DNA from: Piscicola geometra | Taxonomy: Eukaryota; Annelida; Clitellata; Hirudinida; Piscicolidae | Direction: 5' to 3' | DNA: 64,000 nucleotides | Assembly (NCBI GenBank): GCA_943735955.1 | Contig: OX030964.1 | Location: forward strand, 812,575-876,574 | Part shown: piece by piece, positions 38,555 through 51,780 of the stretch | How positions within the stretch are numbered: the stretch's first letter is position 1 | Layout: every line of letters starts with the position of its first letter | Made by a program: the position numbers and the translations under genes | Notes under the pieces: model-generated | Told to the model about the DNA's origin: nothing | Database searches by the model: none | Seen by the model: the letters and a program-made list of their open reading frames with translations, nothing else

Positions 38555-41500
38555 ATGCAATTAAATTCAATATTTTTTGTTTTCATTTTTTTTATTTTTT
38601 ATTTTTCTCTTACAAATGCTTCTCTGGGTGACACTTCTCACGCCTTCAAGCAATGCATGTCAGCTTGCTATAAAAAAAACTGCACGAATCAAGGTCTGTG
38701 AAAAGACATTGAGCCACCAATTCAATTGTAATTTGAGCGCTTAAATTAAATGATATATCCTATATTTTTTCAGATGGGCTTTTATTCTGAGTTGTCAAAT
38801 TTAAAATCTTATTAAATAAATTTTTAAAAACTTAAACATAAATATATATTTGCAAGCCAATTTTGAACCACTTCTATCTTTCGAAAATTATATATTTCTG
38901 AAAATGTACTTTTTGTTATATTTTATGAAAATAAATACTTTTTCCCTGTTTTGGAATTTTTACTAAAAATAGCATCTTGCCCTCTAGAACTCTTCTTGAG
39001 TGAGCAGTCGTGGGTGTTGTGGTTGACGAGGTGGAGTTGTGTGGATGAGTGCTCGTACAACTGCATGTGGCAGACTGTTGACCATTTCAAAGGCTATGAT
39101 CTCAAGTTCTATGGCAAAGTAAGTTGCAGAATCCTTGTGAGAAAATAATGCACTTTACATTTACATTGCACAACTACTTCTTCATTCATAGCATTCCTCT
39201 AATCACCTAAAATCCTTTGCTATTCATTCGCAAATTCTTCATTTCCTTCCAAGATGCAATAAATGCTCTATTTTCAAACAATCAACTCTTTTCATCGACA
39301 TATAAAGACCCTGTTTTAACCCCATTACTTACCATCATCATCATTATACGGAAATATTCCTAAACCACCACATACTACATCTAATAACCACTCCTTCTTC
39401 CACCACAAATTACATATTATAATCGACACCTTAGCCTTTCCCACCATCACCCCACTCATTCTCTACACACACAAACACTTCCTTCACACCCCCAATCCTT
39501 ACTCACCAAACACAACCACTTCTTTCGTCCCCTTCTCCCACTATCACCACTCTTTCTCAACCACTATCTCCACCTCACCACTCCCTCCCAACCCCTATCT
39601 CCACCCCACCATTCCCTCCCAACCCCTATCACCACCTCACCACTCCCTCTTAACCCATATCTCCACCCCACCACTCCCTCCTAACCCCTATCTCCACCCC
39701 ACCACTTCCTCCCAACCCCTATCTCCACCCCACCACTTCCTCCCAACCCCTATCTCCACCCCACCACTCCCTCCCAACCCCTATCACCACCCCACCACTT
39801 CCTCCAAGCACTAAACGACGACTCCTCCCTGCAGTGGCCCTTCGTCAGGGTGTGTGGCATGCAGGAGGTGGTCTCGGTGCTCGCCTCCCTCCTCAACCTC
39901 GCCTCCCACCTCTGCACCCTCCGTGCCATGCGCGCAAATGTCCTTGAGTCCCTGCATTGCATACTTCTCAATTTACATTGTTGTAATCATCATCATCACC
40001 ATCCTGCTTCATATTTTCTATAAAGGTCTTATATTCCTAATTATAGGAGCTAGTCAGTTCACCTCTAAACCATTCATCCCAACACATTCATCCCAACATA
40101 TTCACCCCAACACATTCAACCCAACACATTCATCCCAACACATTCATCCCAACACATTCATCCAACATATTCATCCCAACACATTCATCCCAACACATTC
40201 ACCACAACACATTCATCCCAACACATTCACCCCAACGCATTCATCCCAACACATTCATCCCAACACATTCACCCCAACACATTCACCCCAACGCATTCAT
40301 CCCAACACATTCATCCCAACACATTCACCCCAACACATTCACCCCAACACATTCATCCCAACACATTCATCCAACACATTCATCTCAACACATTCATCCC
40401 AACACATTCACCCCAACACATTCATCCCAACACATTCACCCCAACGCATTCATTCCAACACATTCACTCCAACGCATTCATCCCAACACAGTCACCCCAA
40501 CACATTCACCCCAACACATTCATCCCAACACATTCACCCCAACGCATTCATCCTAACACATTCACCCCAACACATTCATCCAACACATTCATCCCAACAC
40601 ATTCACCCCAACACATTCATCCCAACACATTCATCCCAACACATTCACCCCAACACATTCACCCCAACACATTAGTCCCAACACATTCACCCCAACGCAT
40701 TCATCCCAACACATTCACTCCAACACATTCATCCAACACATTCATCCCAACACATTCATCCCAACACATTCATCCCAACACTTTCATCCCAACACATTCA
40801 TCCCAACACTTTCATCCCAACACATTCATCCCAACACATTCATCCCAACACATTCATCCCAACACATTCACCCCAACGCATTCATCCCAACACATTCACT
40901 CCAACACATTCATCCAACACATTCATCCCAACAAATTCACCCCAACACATTCATCCAACACATTCATCCCAACACATTCACCTCAACGCATTCATCCCAA
41001 CACATTCACCCCAACACATTCATCCCAACACGTTCATCCCAACACATTCATCCCAACACATTCACTCCAACACATTCATCCAACACATTCATCCCAACAC
41101 ATTCATCCCAACACATTCACCCCAACACATTCACCCCAACACATTCATCCAACACATTCATCCAACACATTCATCCCAACACATTCATCCCAACACATTC
41201 ACCCCAACACATTCATCCAACACATTCATCCCAACACATTCATCCCAACACATTCATCCCAACACATTCACCCCAACACATTCACCCCAACACATTCATC
41301 CAACACATTCATCCCAACACATTCACCCCAACACATTCATCCCAACACATTCACCCCAACGCATTCATTCCAACACATTCACCCCAACGCATTCATCCCA
41401 ACACATTCATCCTAACACAGTCACCCCAACACATTCATCCCAACACATTCACCCCAACGCATTCATCCTAACACATTCACCCCAACACATTCATCCAACA

Positions 41501-44500
41501 CATTCATCCCAACAGATTCACCCCAACACATTCATCCCAACACATTCATCCCAACACATTCATCCCAACACATTCACCCCAACACATTCATCCCAACACA
41601 TTCGTCCCAACACATTCACCCCAACACATTCATCCAACACATTCATCCCAACACATTCATCCCAACACATTCATCCCAACACATTCATTCCAACACATTC
41701 ATCCCAACACATTCATCCCAACACATTCATCCCAACACATTCACCCCAACACATTCATCCCAACACATTCATCCCAACACATTCACCCCAACACAGCTCT
41801 CAGCATCGTGTCCCTTGTACCGCCTGTGGTACTGTCTCACCTTGTGCGCCATCAACGCATGGACCTGGTCTTCGCTCTTCCACGCCAGGGACACCAAGCT
41901 GACCGAGGTGTGCTTGGGGGGGGGGAGGTGCCTAATGAATAACATGAATGCAATGATCAGCACGATTGTAGTGGCGTATAACTATTTCGAGATTTTTTCT
42001 TCGCACCTATGGGCTGCTTTGCTATGGGCTGCTTTGCTATGGGCTGCTATGGGCCGCTTTGCTATGGGCTGCTTTGCTATGGGCTGCTTTGCTATGGGCT
42101 GCTTTGCTATGGGCCGCTTTGCTATGGGCTGCTTTGCTATGGGCTGCTTTGCTATGGGCCGCTTTGCTATGGGCTGCTTTGCTATGGGCTGCTTTGCTAT
42201 GGGCTGCTTTGCTATGGGCTGCTTTGCTATGGGCCGCTTTGCTATGGGCTGCTTTGCTATGGGCCGCTTTGCTATGGGCTGCTTTGCTATGGGCTGCTTT
42301 GCTATGGGCTGCTTTGCTATGGGCTGCTTTGCTATGGGCTGCTATGCTATGGGCTGCACTCGAGTCTAGGAGCGTTGGTCAAGCCGAATGTCGTAAGGCA
42401 AACAAGAAGGAGTTTGATGTTGCTGTTGAAGGACCAGAGGTCTGGGCATTGAATAGAAGAGTTAATGAATAGCTTCATTTTTGAAATCTATTTATCGGGA
42501 GATATTTATGCATAGAGTGGTTTAGATTTGTATATGAATGCTTACTTATCGAAATGTGGTGGTCTGCGTGATTGGCAGAGACGGTGGTGTTTGAGTGGCA
42601 TGCACACACAAACAGGCGCTGGATTATTTCTCTGCCCTGTCTCTCGTCATCTTCTCCTTCTGTGTCTTCCTCGTCAGGTGCTCCACACCACTCCACCAAT
42701 CACATCCCCCCTTCCACCAATCACATCCCCCCTTCCACCAATCACATCCCCCTTTCCACCAATCACATCCCCCTTCCACCAATCACATCCCCCTTCCACC
42801 AATCACATCCTCCCTTCCACCAATCACATCCCCTTCCACCAATCACATCCTCCCTTCCACCAATCACATCCCCCTTCCACCAATCACATCCCCCTTCCAC
42901 CAATCACATCCCCCTTTCCACTAATCACATCCTCCCTTCCACCAATCACATCCCCCTTCCACCAATCACATCCCCCTTCCACCAATCACATCCCCCTTCC
43001 ACCAATCACATCCCCCCTTCCACCAATCACATCCTCCCTTCCACCAATCACATCCCCCTTTCCACCAATCACATTCCCCCTTCCACCAATCACATCCCCC
43101 TTCCACCAATCACATCCCCCCTTCCACCAATCACATCCTCCCTTCCACCAATCACATCCCCCTTCCACCAATCACATCCTCCCTTCCACCAATCACATCC
43201 TCCCTTCCACCAATCACATCTCCCTTTCCACCAATCACATTACCCCTTCCACCAATCACATCCCCCTTCCACCAATCACATCCTCCCTTCCACCAATCAC
43301 ATCCCCCTTCCACCAATCACATCCCCCTTCCACCAATCACATCCTCCCTTCCACCAATCACATCCCCCTTCCACCAATCACAACCCCCCTTTCCACCAAT
43401 CACATCCCCCTTTCCACCAATCACATCCCCCTTCCACCAATCACATCCCCCTTCCACCAATCACATCCTCCCTTCCACCAATCACATCCCCCTTCCACCA
43501 ATCACATCCTCCCTTCCACCAATCACATCCCCCTTTCCACTAATCACATCCCCCCTTCCACCAATCACATCCTCCCTTCCACCAATCAGATCCTCCCTTC
43601 CACCATTCACATCCCCCTTTCCACTAATCACATCCCCCCTTCCACCAATCACATCCCCCTCCACCAATCACATTACCCTTCCACCAATCACATCCCCCCT
43701 TCCACCAATCACATTTCCCCTTCCACCAATCACATCCCCCCTTCCACCAATCACATCCTCCCTTCCACCAATCACATTACCCTTCCACCAATCACATCCC
43801 CCCTTCCACCAATCACATTCCCCCTTCCACCAATCACATTACCCTTCCACCAATCACATCCCCCCTTCCACCAATCACATCCCCCTTCCACCAATCACAT
43901 CCCCCTTCAACCAATCACATCCCCCTTCCACCAATCACTTCCTCCCTTCCACCAATCACATCCCCCTTCCACCAATCACATCCCCCTTCCACCAATCACA
44001 TCCTCCCTTCCACCAATCACATCCTCCCTTCCACCAATCACATCCCCCTTCCACCAATCACATCCCCCTTCCACCAATCACATCCTCCCTTCCACCAATC
44101 ACATCCCCCTTCCACCAATCACATCCCCCTTCCACCAATCACATCCCCCTTCCACCAATCACATTACCCCTTCCACCAATCACATCCCCCTTCCACCAAT
44201 CACATCCTCCCTTCCACCAATCACATCCCCCTTCCACCAATCACATCCTCCCTTCCACTAATCACATTCCCCCTTCCACCAATCACATCCCCCTTCCACC
44301 AATCACAACACCCCTTTCCACCAATCACATCCCCCTTTCCACCAATCACATCCCCCTTCCACCAATCACATCCCCCTTCCACCAATCACATCCTCTCTTC
44401 CACCAATCACATCCCCCTTCCACCAATCACATCCTCCCTTCCACCAATCACATCCCCCTTTCCACTAATCACATCCCCCCTTCCACCAATCACATCCTCC

Positions 44501-47500
44501 CTTCCACCAATCAGATCCTCCCTTCCACCAATCACATTCCCCCTTCCACCAATCACATCCCCCTTCCACCAATCACAACCCCCCTTTCCACCAATCACAT
44601 CCCCCTTTCCACCAATCACATCCCCCTTCCACCAATCACATTACCCCTTCCACCAATCACATCCCCCTTCCACCAATCACATCCTCCCTTCCACCAATCA
44701 CATCCCCCTTCCACCAATCACATCCTCCCTTCCACCAATCACATTCCCCCTTCCACCAATCACATCCCCCTTCCACCAATCACAACCCCCCTTTCCACCA
44801 ATCACATCCCCCTTTCCACCAATCACATCCCCCTTCCACCAATCACATCCCCCTTCCACCAATCACATCCTCCCTTCCACCAATCACATCCCCCTTCCAC
44901 CAATCACATCCTCCCTTCCACCAATCACATCCCCCTTTCCACTAATCACATCCCCCCTTCCACCAATCACATCCTCCCTTCCACCAATCAGATCCTCCCT
45001 TCCACCATTCACATCCCCCTTTCCACTAATCACATCCCCCCTTCCACCAATCACATCCCCCTCCACCAATCACATTACCCTTCCACCAATCACATCCCCC
45101 CTTCCACCAATAACATTTCCCCTTCCACCAATCACATCCCCCCTTCCACCAATCACATCCTCCCTTCCACCAATCACATTACCCTTCCACCAATCACATC
45201 CCCCCTTCCACCAATCACATTCCCCCTTCCACCAATCACATCCCCCCTTCCACCAATCACATCCTCCCTTCCACCAATCACATTACCCTTCCACCAATCA
45301 CATCCCCCCTTCCACCAATCACATCCCCCTTCCACCAATCACATCCCCCTTCAACCAATCACATCCCCCTTCCACCAATCACTTCCTCCCTTCCACCAAT
45401 CACATCCCCCTTCCACCAATCACATCCCCCTTCCACCAATCACATCCTCCCTTCCACCAATCACATCCTCCCTTCCACCAATCACATCCCCCTTCCACCA
45501 ATCACATCCCCCTTCCACCAATCACATCCTCCCTTCCACCAATCACATCCCCCTTCCACCAATCACATCCCCCTTCCACCAATCACATCCCCCTTCCACC
45601 AATCACATTACCCCTTCCACCAATCACATCCCCCTTCCACCAATCACATCCTCCCTTCCACCAATCACATCCCCCTTCCACCAATCACATCCTCCCTTCC
45701 ACTAATCACATTCCCCCTTCCACCAATCACATCCCCCTTCCACCAATCACAACACCCCTTTCCACCAATCACATCCCCCTTTCCACCAATCACATCCCCC
45801 TTCCACCAATCACATCCCCCTTCCACCAATCACATCCTCTCTTCCACCAATCACATCCCCCTTCCACCAATCACATCCTCCCTTCCACCAATCACATCCC
45901 CCTTTCCACTAATCACATCCCCCCTTCCACCAATCACATCCTCCCTTCCACCAATCAGATCCTCCCTTCCACCATTCACATCCTCCTTTCCACTAATCAC
46001 ATCCCCCCTTCCACCAATCACATCCCCCTCCACCAATCACATTACCCTTCCACCAATCACATCCCCCCTTCCACCAATCACATCCCCCCTTCCACCAATC
46101 ACATCCTCCCTTCCACCAATCAGATCCTCCCTTCCACCATTCACATCCCCCTTTCCACTAATCACATCCCCCCTTCCACCAATCACATCCCCCTCCACCA
46201 ATCACATTACCCTTCCACCAATCACATCCCCCCTTCCACCAATCACATCCCCCTTCCACCAATCACATCCCTCTTCCACCAATCACATTACCCCTTCCAC
46301 CAATCACATCCCCCTTCCACCAATCACATCCTCCCTTCCACCAATCACATCCCCCTTCCACCAATCACATCCTCCCTTCCACCAATCACATTCCCCCTTC
46401 CACCAATCACATCCCCCTTCCACCAATCACAACCCCCCTTTCCACCAATCACATCCCCCTTTCCACCAATCACATCCCCCTTCCACCAATCACATCCCCC
46501 TTCCACCAATCACATCCTCTCTTCCACCAATCACATCCCCCTTCCACCAATCACATCCTCCCTTCCACCAATCACATCCCCCCTTCCACCAATCACATCC
46601 TCCCTTCCACCAATCACATCCTCCCTTCCACCAATCAGATCCTCCCTTCCACCATTCACATCCCCCTTTCCACTAATCACATCCCCCCTTCCACCAATCA
46701 CATTACCCTTCCACCAATCACATCCCCCCTTCCACCAATCACATCCCCCCTTCCACCAATCACATCCTCCCTTCCACCAATCACATCCCCCTTCCACCAA
46801 TCACATCCTCCCTTCCACCAATCACATCCTCCCTTCCACCAATCACATCCCCCTTCCACCAATCACATCCCCCTTCCACCAATCACATCCCCCTTCCACC
46901 AATCACATCCTCCCTTCCACCAATCACATCCCCCTTCCACCAATCACATCCCCCTTCCACCAATCACATCCCCCTTCCACCAATCACATTACCCCTTCCA
47001 CCAATCACATCCCCCTTCCACCAATCACATCCTCCCTTCCACCAATCACATCCCCCTTCCACCAATCACATCCTCCCTTCCACCAATCACATTCCCCCTT
47101 CCACCAATCACATCCCCCTTCCACCAATCACAACCCCCCTTTCCACCAATCACATCCCCCTTTCCACCAATCACATCCCCCTTCCACCAATCACATCCCC
47201 CTTCCACCAATCACATCCTCTCTTCCACCAATCACATCCCCCTTCCACCAATCACATCCTCCCTTCCACCAATCACATCCCCCCTTCCACCAATCACATC
47301 CTCCCTTCCACCAATCAGATCCTCCCTTCCACCATTCACATCCCCCTTTCCACTAATCACATCCCCCCTTCCACCAATCACATCCCCCTCCACCAATCAC
47401 ATTACCCTTCCACCAATCACATCCCCCCTTCCACCAATCACATCCCCCCTTCCACCAATCACATCCTCCCTTCCACCAATCACATTACCCTTCCACCAAT

Positions 47501-49921
47501 CACATCCCCCCTTCCACCAATCACTTTCCCCCTTCCACCAATCACATCCCCCCTTCCACCAATCACATCCTCCCTTCCACCAATCACATTTCCCCTTCCA
47601 CCAATCACATCCACCTCCACCAATCACATCCCCCCTTCCACCAATCACATTCCCCCTTCCACCAATCACATCCCCCCTTCCACCAATCACATCCTCCCTT
47701 CCACCAATCACATTACCCTTCCACCAATCACATCCCCCCTTCCACCAATCACTTTCCCCCTTCCACCAATCACATCCCCCCTTCCACCAATCACATCCCC
47801 CCTTCCACCAATCACATCCCCCTTCCACCAATCACATCCCCCTTCAACCAATCACATCCCCCTTCCACCAATCACATCCTCCCTTCCACCAATCACATCC
47901 CCCTTCCACCAATCACATCCCCCTTCCACCAATCACATCCTCCCTTCCACCAATCACATCCTCCCTTCCACCAATCACATCCCCCTTCCACCAATCACAT
48001 CCCCCTTCCACCAATCACATCCTCCCTTCCACCAATCACATCCCCCTTCCACCAATCACATCCCCCTTCCACCAATCACATCCCCCTTCCACCAATCACA
48101 TCCCCCTTTCACCAATCACATCCTCCTTTCCACCAATCACATCCCCCTTCCACCAATCACATCCTCCCTTCCACCAATCACATCCCCCTTCCACCAATCA
48201 CATCCCCCTTCCACCAATCACATTCCCCTTCCACCAATCACATCCCCCCTTCTTACTTCCAATACATCTTCGACGTCGTTTCCATCCCTTTTGCGATTCA
48301 CCTCCATTCGAAAGCGTGGTCGAGACTTCGCTACAACCGTCCACAGAGTCACCTACGGACACTCACGTTTCCACTTATGTTTGCTAACGTGTGCCTTCTG
48401 CTACTTCCTTCTGCACTGCTCGTACATGCTGCTCGTCAAGTTCGACTACGGCTTGAACATGAAGGTGAACCTGGCGATTGGTGAGTGTGAGAGTATTTAT
48501 GAATATCCCCTTATGCATATTAAATTATACATATCCCTTATGCATATTAAATTATACATATCCCTTATGCATATTAAATTATACATATCCCTTATGCATA
48601 TTAAATTATACATATCCCTTATGCATATTAAATTATACATATCCCTTATGCATATTAAATTATACATATCCCCTTATGCATATTAAATTATACATATCCC
48701 CTCATGCATATTAAATTATACATTTTAAATGATCACATTAAACTTTCATTAAATTAAGCATATTAACCCATTAATGCCCAACGCTCCTTTTCACTTTAAA
48801 GTTAAGCATATCAAATTAAATTAAAATCATATTAAATTAAAATTATATTAAATTAGAAATATTTTTTAATTACAATTTAAACAAGTTTCCAAATGCATAT
48901 TTAAATAGAAATAAGTGAAGGTCACAAAAACGTGTGAGATAGCGGGCTTAGAGTGAGATGCACACACGTCACAGGCGTTTGCAACTCGGCTGGCTGGCTG
49001 GCGTGGTGGCTGAAGCAGCGTCGACGCCTGCCCCACCTCGACAATGCCGCTCTCTGTGTCCTCCTCACCTTGGCTTTCATGTCCTTGGAGGTGGTGATGA
49101 TGATGATGCTGGAGGTGGTGGTGGTGATGATGATCATGCTGGAGGTGGTGGTGGTGATGATGATGCTGGAGGTGATGATGATCATGATGGTGGTGGTGAT
49201 GCTGGAGGTGGTGGTGGTGGTGATGATGCTGGAGGTGGTGGTGGTGATGATGATGCTGGAGGTGATGATGATCATGATGGTGGTGGTGATGCTGGAGGTG
49301 GTGGTGGTGGTGATGATGCTGGAGGTGATGATGATCATGATGGTGGTGATGATGATGGTGAAGATGAGTGCGTTCATGATGGTGATGATGGTGATGCTGA
49401 TAATGATACTTAATGGCCTTGGAGGTGTGGGACTTTGCCCCTCTCTGGCACTTGCTGGATGCGCACTCCATCTGGCATTTGGGCACTGCTCCCTTGGCCC
49501 TGCTCATGTATCGGTGCGTGGGTGGGTGCGTGGGTGGGTGGTATGGTGGGTGCGTGGTATGGTGGGTGCATGGGTGGTGTGTGTGGTGGGTGCATGGATG
49601 GATTGGTGGTGTTTGTGGTGGTTGCTTGGGTGGTATGGTGGTTGCATGGGTGGTATGGTGGTGTGTGTGGATGGTGGATTATTGGTGGGGTGCATGGGTT
49701 GAATTAGTGACTGAGTGGAGGAATGTGGTGGTTTGGTGGAGGGTTTTTGAAGGTGATGAAAGGGTTCGTTTATACTGGATTGTGACGCTTTCGTGGTGAG
49801 GATGGGATGCAGTTTTAGCTCTATATCTAGCACAACAACTCCTCCACCTAGGTTCATATCTGCTGACTTGATCTACTTGTCTGTTCACGAGGCAGGCTCG
49901 CTGAAAAGGAACACCGACTGA
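38555..49921 (+). CDS. PGAP3: PGAP3, PER1-like GPI-specific fatty-acid remodelling protein (complete, 9 exons)
   Basis: Exons 38555-38693, 38988-39118, 39835-39939, 41797-41907, 42616-42677, 48347-48480, 48975-49090, 49425-49513 and 49852-49921 join in phase into 318 codons plus stop (human PGAP3 is about 320). PGAP3 removes the sn-2 fatty acid of GPI anchors in the Golgi and is a multi-pass CREST-superfamily hydrolase. Residues 1-22 are a signal peptide; a Cys-rich lumenal part follows (KQCMSACYKKNC, WSCVDECSYNCMW). The expected catalytic set is visible: Ser150/151, His154 and Asp157 in WSSLFHARD, Asp165, and His280/His284 in LLDAHSIWH. All exons align with human PGAP3 without gaps that I can see. 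The exon 3 donor (AAT|GTCCTT) is weak but fixes both length and phase. Introns 2-8 each hold a different tandem array. Confidence 0.95.
39545..39805. repeat. 31-bp C-rich minisatellite in PGAP3 intron 2
   Basis: About eight units beginning CTCCACCCCACCACTCCCTC. The sense strand has no G. It ends some 30 bp before the exon 3 acceptor. Confidence 0.9.
40065..41796. repeat. 14-bp minisatellite CCCAACACATTCAT filling PGAP3 intron 3, ~120 copies
   Basis: Units of 14 bp (13 bp when one C is lost) with CAT/CAC alternation and some GCATTC. The last unit runs directly into the acceptor: CCCCAACACAG|CTC. The sense strand is almost G-free. Confidence 0.97.
42008..42360. repeat. 15-bp minisatellite GGGCTGCTTTGCTAT in PGAP3 intron 4, ~23 copies
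   Basis: Near-perfect 15-bp units with CTG/CCG alternation. All forward frames stay open because the unit is a multiple of 3; these frames are not genes. Confidence 0.97.
42690..48250. repeat. 5.5-kb array of CCAATCACATCCCCCTTCCA in PGAP3 intron 5, ~275 copies
   Basis: Units of 18-21 bp varying in the number of C and T bases, with CAGATC and CATTAC variants. Nearly every unit contains CCAATCA. The sense strand is almost G-free. Blocks repeat at higher order: a CAACACCCC variant at 44304 and 45748 and a CTTCAACC variant at 43904 and 45348 are both 1444 bp apart. The array starts about 12 bp after the exon 5 donor. Confidence 0.98.
48508..48725. repeat. 27-bp minisatellite in PGAP3 intron 6, ~8 copies
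   Basis: Units of 27 bp containing CTTATGCATATTAAATTATA, the only AT-rich array in this gene. Confidence 0.95.
49091..49400. repeat. G-rich GGTGRTGATG array in PGAP3 intron 7, starting at the donor
   Basis: Units contain CTGGAGGTGGTGGTGATGATG. The real exon 7 donor is TTGGAG|GTGGTG, and GGAGGTGRTG is repeated about ten times downstream, so each unit carries a copy of the splice donor. Confidence 0.9.
49514..49700. repeat. G-rich GGTGGGTGCRTGGGTGGT array in PGAP3 intron 8, starting at the donor
   Basis: Degenerate short units beginning exactly at the exon 8 donor (TATCG|GTGCGTGGGTGG). The sense strand is almost C-free. Confidence 0.85.
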
Positions 49922-50099
49922 CTGCTCCCACGCACTCCACCGAAGCCACTGCCCTCAAGCCACTCCTCCCTTTCGAAGCGCAACTGCCCCATAGTGAATT
50001 GCTTCGAAGCTTCTCCTAAACTTTAAACACATCTCCGTCTTTCATTGTGATGAAAGAAATATATTTGAAGATTTAATTGTTCATTTCAAGTCTTAAGAA

Positions 50100-50650
50100 A
50101 ATCAATATTTTCTGTTTGATTTTCTCTTATTTTTATGCGGCATCATATGCCCGCAATGCAGCACTGTTTCTCTTTCGTTCATCTCTTGCATTTCCAAGCT
50201 TGAAATCTCACTCATATTTTCGCTTCTTTTAAAATGTAACGCTGATTGAACTTTAAAACGATTCAAGTTGGCAATCGTTCTACAATTTTTAATTTTAAAA
50301 GTTGATTGAAGCTTCATTCGATCATCGCTACCAGCTGGTATGAGGCGATTTAAAATGTCTATTGTACGGCGATCTGCTGCAAATCTTGGCGGTGCCCTAC
50401 CCAGCTTGGACGATCCTAGGAGGACCCTGACCCCTTTCCCCTCAAAATCATTTGTAATCTTCTGCTTTGATACGAATATTAAAGCAAGCAAATAATAGTT
50501 TTGTTTCAGACGGCTATCAGTATAACCACACATCGCCGTCCATGACACACTCACAATGTATAAAGGTGGACCCTTTCACTACCAAAGAGTGGTGAGTCTG
50601 CACCCCAGAACCACCCAAGATCGCCGCCCATGCTATTGTAAATTTAAAAT
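50100..50650. mobile_element. Degraded repeat related to 19861-20755
   Basis: 50390-50640 shares GGACCCTGACCCC, GACGGCTATCAGTATAACCAC and ACACTCACAATGTAT with the 20-kb block. A 150-codon minus-strand frame (50554-50102) crosses it; I do not recognise its protein and consider it chance or transposon-derived. Confidence 0.4.
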
Positions 50651-50745
50651 AAAAATTGCAAAGTGTGTTTGTTTGAAATTTTTTTTCTCTTTAAAAAAAA
50701 TTAAAACTTTTTCGATTTCTTATCATTAAAAAAGGCTTTGTACTG

Positions 50746-50928
50746 TTAAGCCTACACCAACACGGGTCGATTCGACCCTAACATTATTCAATCGCTCACT
50801 GTGTTTTTAATTGTGAAGTTATTTTGTTAGAATTTCATGACTTTGTCTAATTATTTATTGACAATCTAACACACTTTTCAGATGTGAAATATTATTTGCA
50901 GTTTCAGTTTTACAGCATTCTGGAAGTC
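50746..50928. mobile_element. piggyBac-like terminus
   Basis: TTAA followed by GCCTACACCAACACGGGTCG and GATTCGACCC, then a body aligned with 8243-8440 (ATTATTCAATCGCT; CAGATGTGAAATAT). It has been cut by the neighbouring hAT sequence. Confidence 0.5.
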
Positions 50929-50929
50929 G

Positions 50930-51780
50930 GAACGGGCACTCGATCTGACCACTACCCGCCGACGCCCACGGGAACGGGAATTAAATTCGGGACGGGACAG
51001 AAAAAGTTGAAAAGATTTTTGGGAGAAGAACGAGAATAAGAGTAACTGGCGTTGAAAAAAATGATAACATTACAGAACAATGGTTGTAGAAGCTTTCCCC
51101 TTGGTATTTGAGAAAACAAACGTTCTGGAAACTCACATTTGGGAGTCACCATACATTATGGTGGAGACAATAATGGAGAAGGGGAGCTTCAAGACAGAGT
51201 TCTGGCAACAACTGCTTTTAATGTAAATCACTCATCGAGAAATATTCTTGAGGAAATTAATAAACTCTGCATAGTAATTTGTTAAATGTATTTTTACATA
51301 TTCATACAAGATAAACATCCACATGTTTTAATATTTCAAATATTATTTTATGATTCCAGGAACATGGTATTCAATCATTAGACCTTTTTACCTTCACAAC
51401 TGACAATGCATCAATTGTAAAAAAATGCTTTTAACAATTCTGATAAAATAATTTGGCTGTTCTGTTCATGATTCAAATTTTGCATTATCCAAAAAGGTTT
51501 TGAGTTGGCAGCAGATAAGCTTTATTAATTGAGAATGCTAAAGATGTTTTAAAATACTCCAAGAAAACTGGGTAATTAATTCTCGACTTTAAAAAACAAT
51601 AATAACTGATTTGAATTGTAACATAATTTTTTATCACATATTATTTTTTATAGCAAGCAAAAGCAACTTTTAAACATGGGAAGACAAACAAGAATCGTTT
51701 AGATGATTTAATTCTATTTCGTGGAAATCAGTATATATGGGTTAATCCAGATTTGACTACAAAATTTGTATATATTTATA
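50930..51780. mobile_element. hAT remnant (family E related)
   Basis: Starts with the GGGAACGGGAATT/GGGACGGGACAG subterminal sequence seen at 15.1 and 16.6 kb. Later, plus-strand peptide scraps such as SLDLFTFTTDNASIVKKCF resemble the hAT catalytic region around D-N-A. There are many stops. Confidence 0.45.

Noticed and set aside
41815..42472. Repetitive frames (AMGCF, CYGLL, LLWAA) over the 15-bp array
   Set aside because: Unit is a multiple of 3, so all frames stay open. Only the first part, 41797-41907, is real as PGAP3 exon 4.
42528..44261. 577-codon Pro/Ser/His-rich frame
   Set aside because: It runs through the CCAAT array in PGAP3 intron 5; several frames are open because the array lacks the bases needed for stops.
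48866..49507. 213-codon His-rich minus-strand frame
   Set aside because: It is antisense to PGAP3 exons 7-8 and the GGTGATGATG array between them.
50102..50554. 150-codon minus-strand frame as a gene
   Set aside because: It crosses repeat sequence shared with 20-20.7 kb, has no recognisable domain and no splice context.
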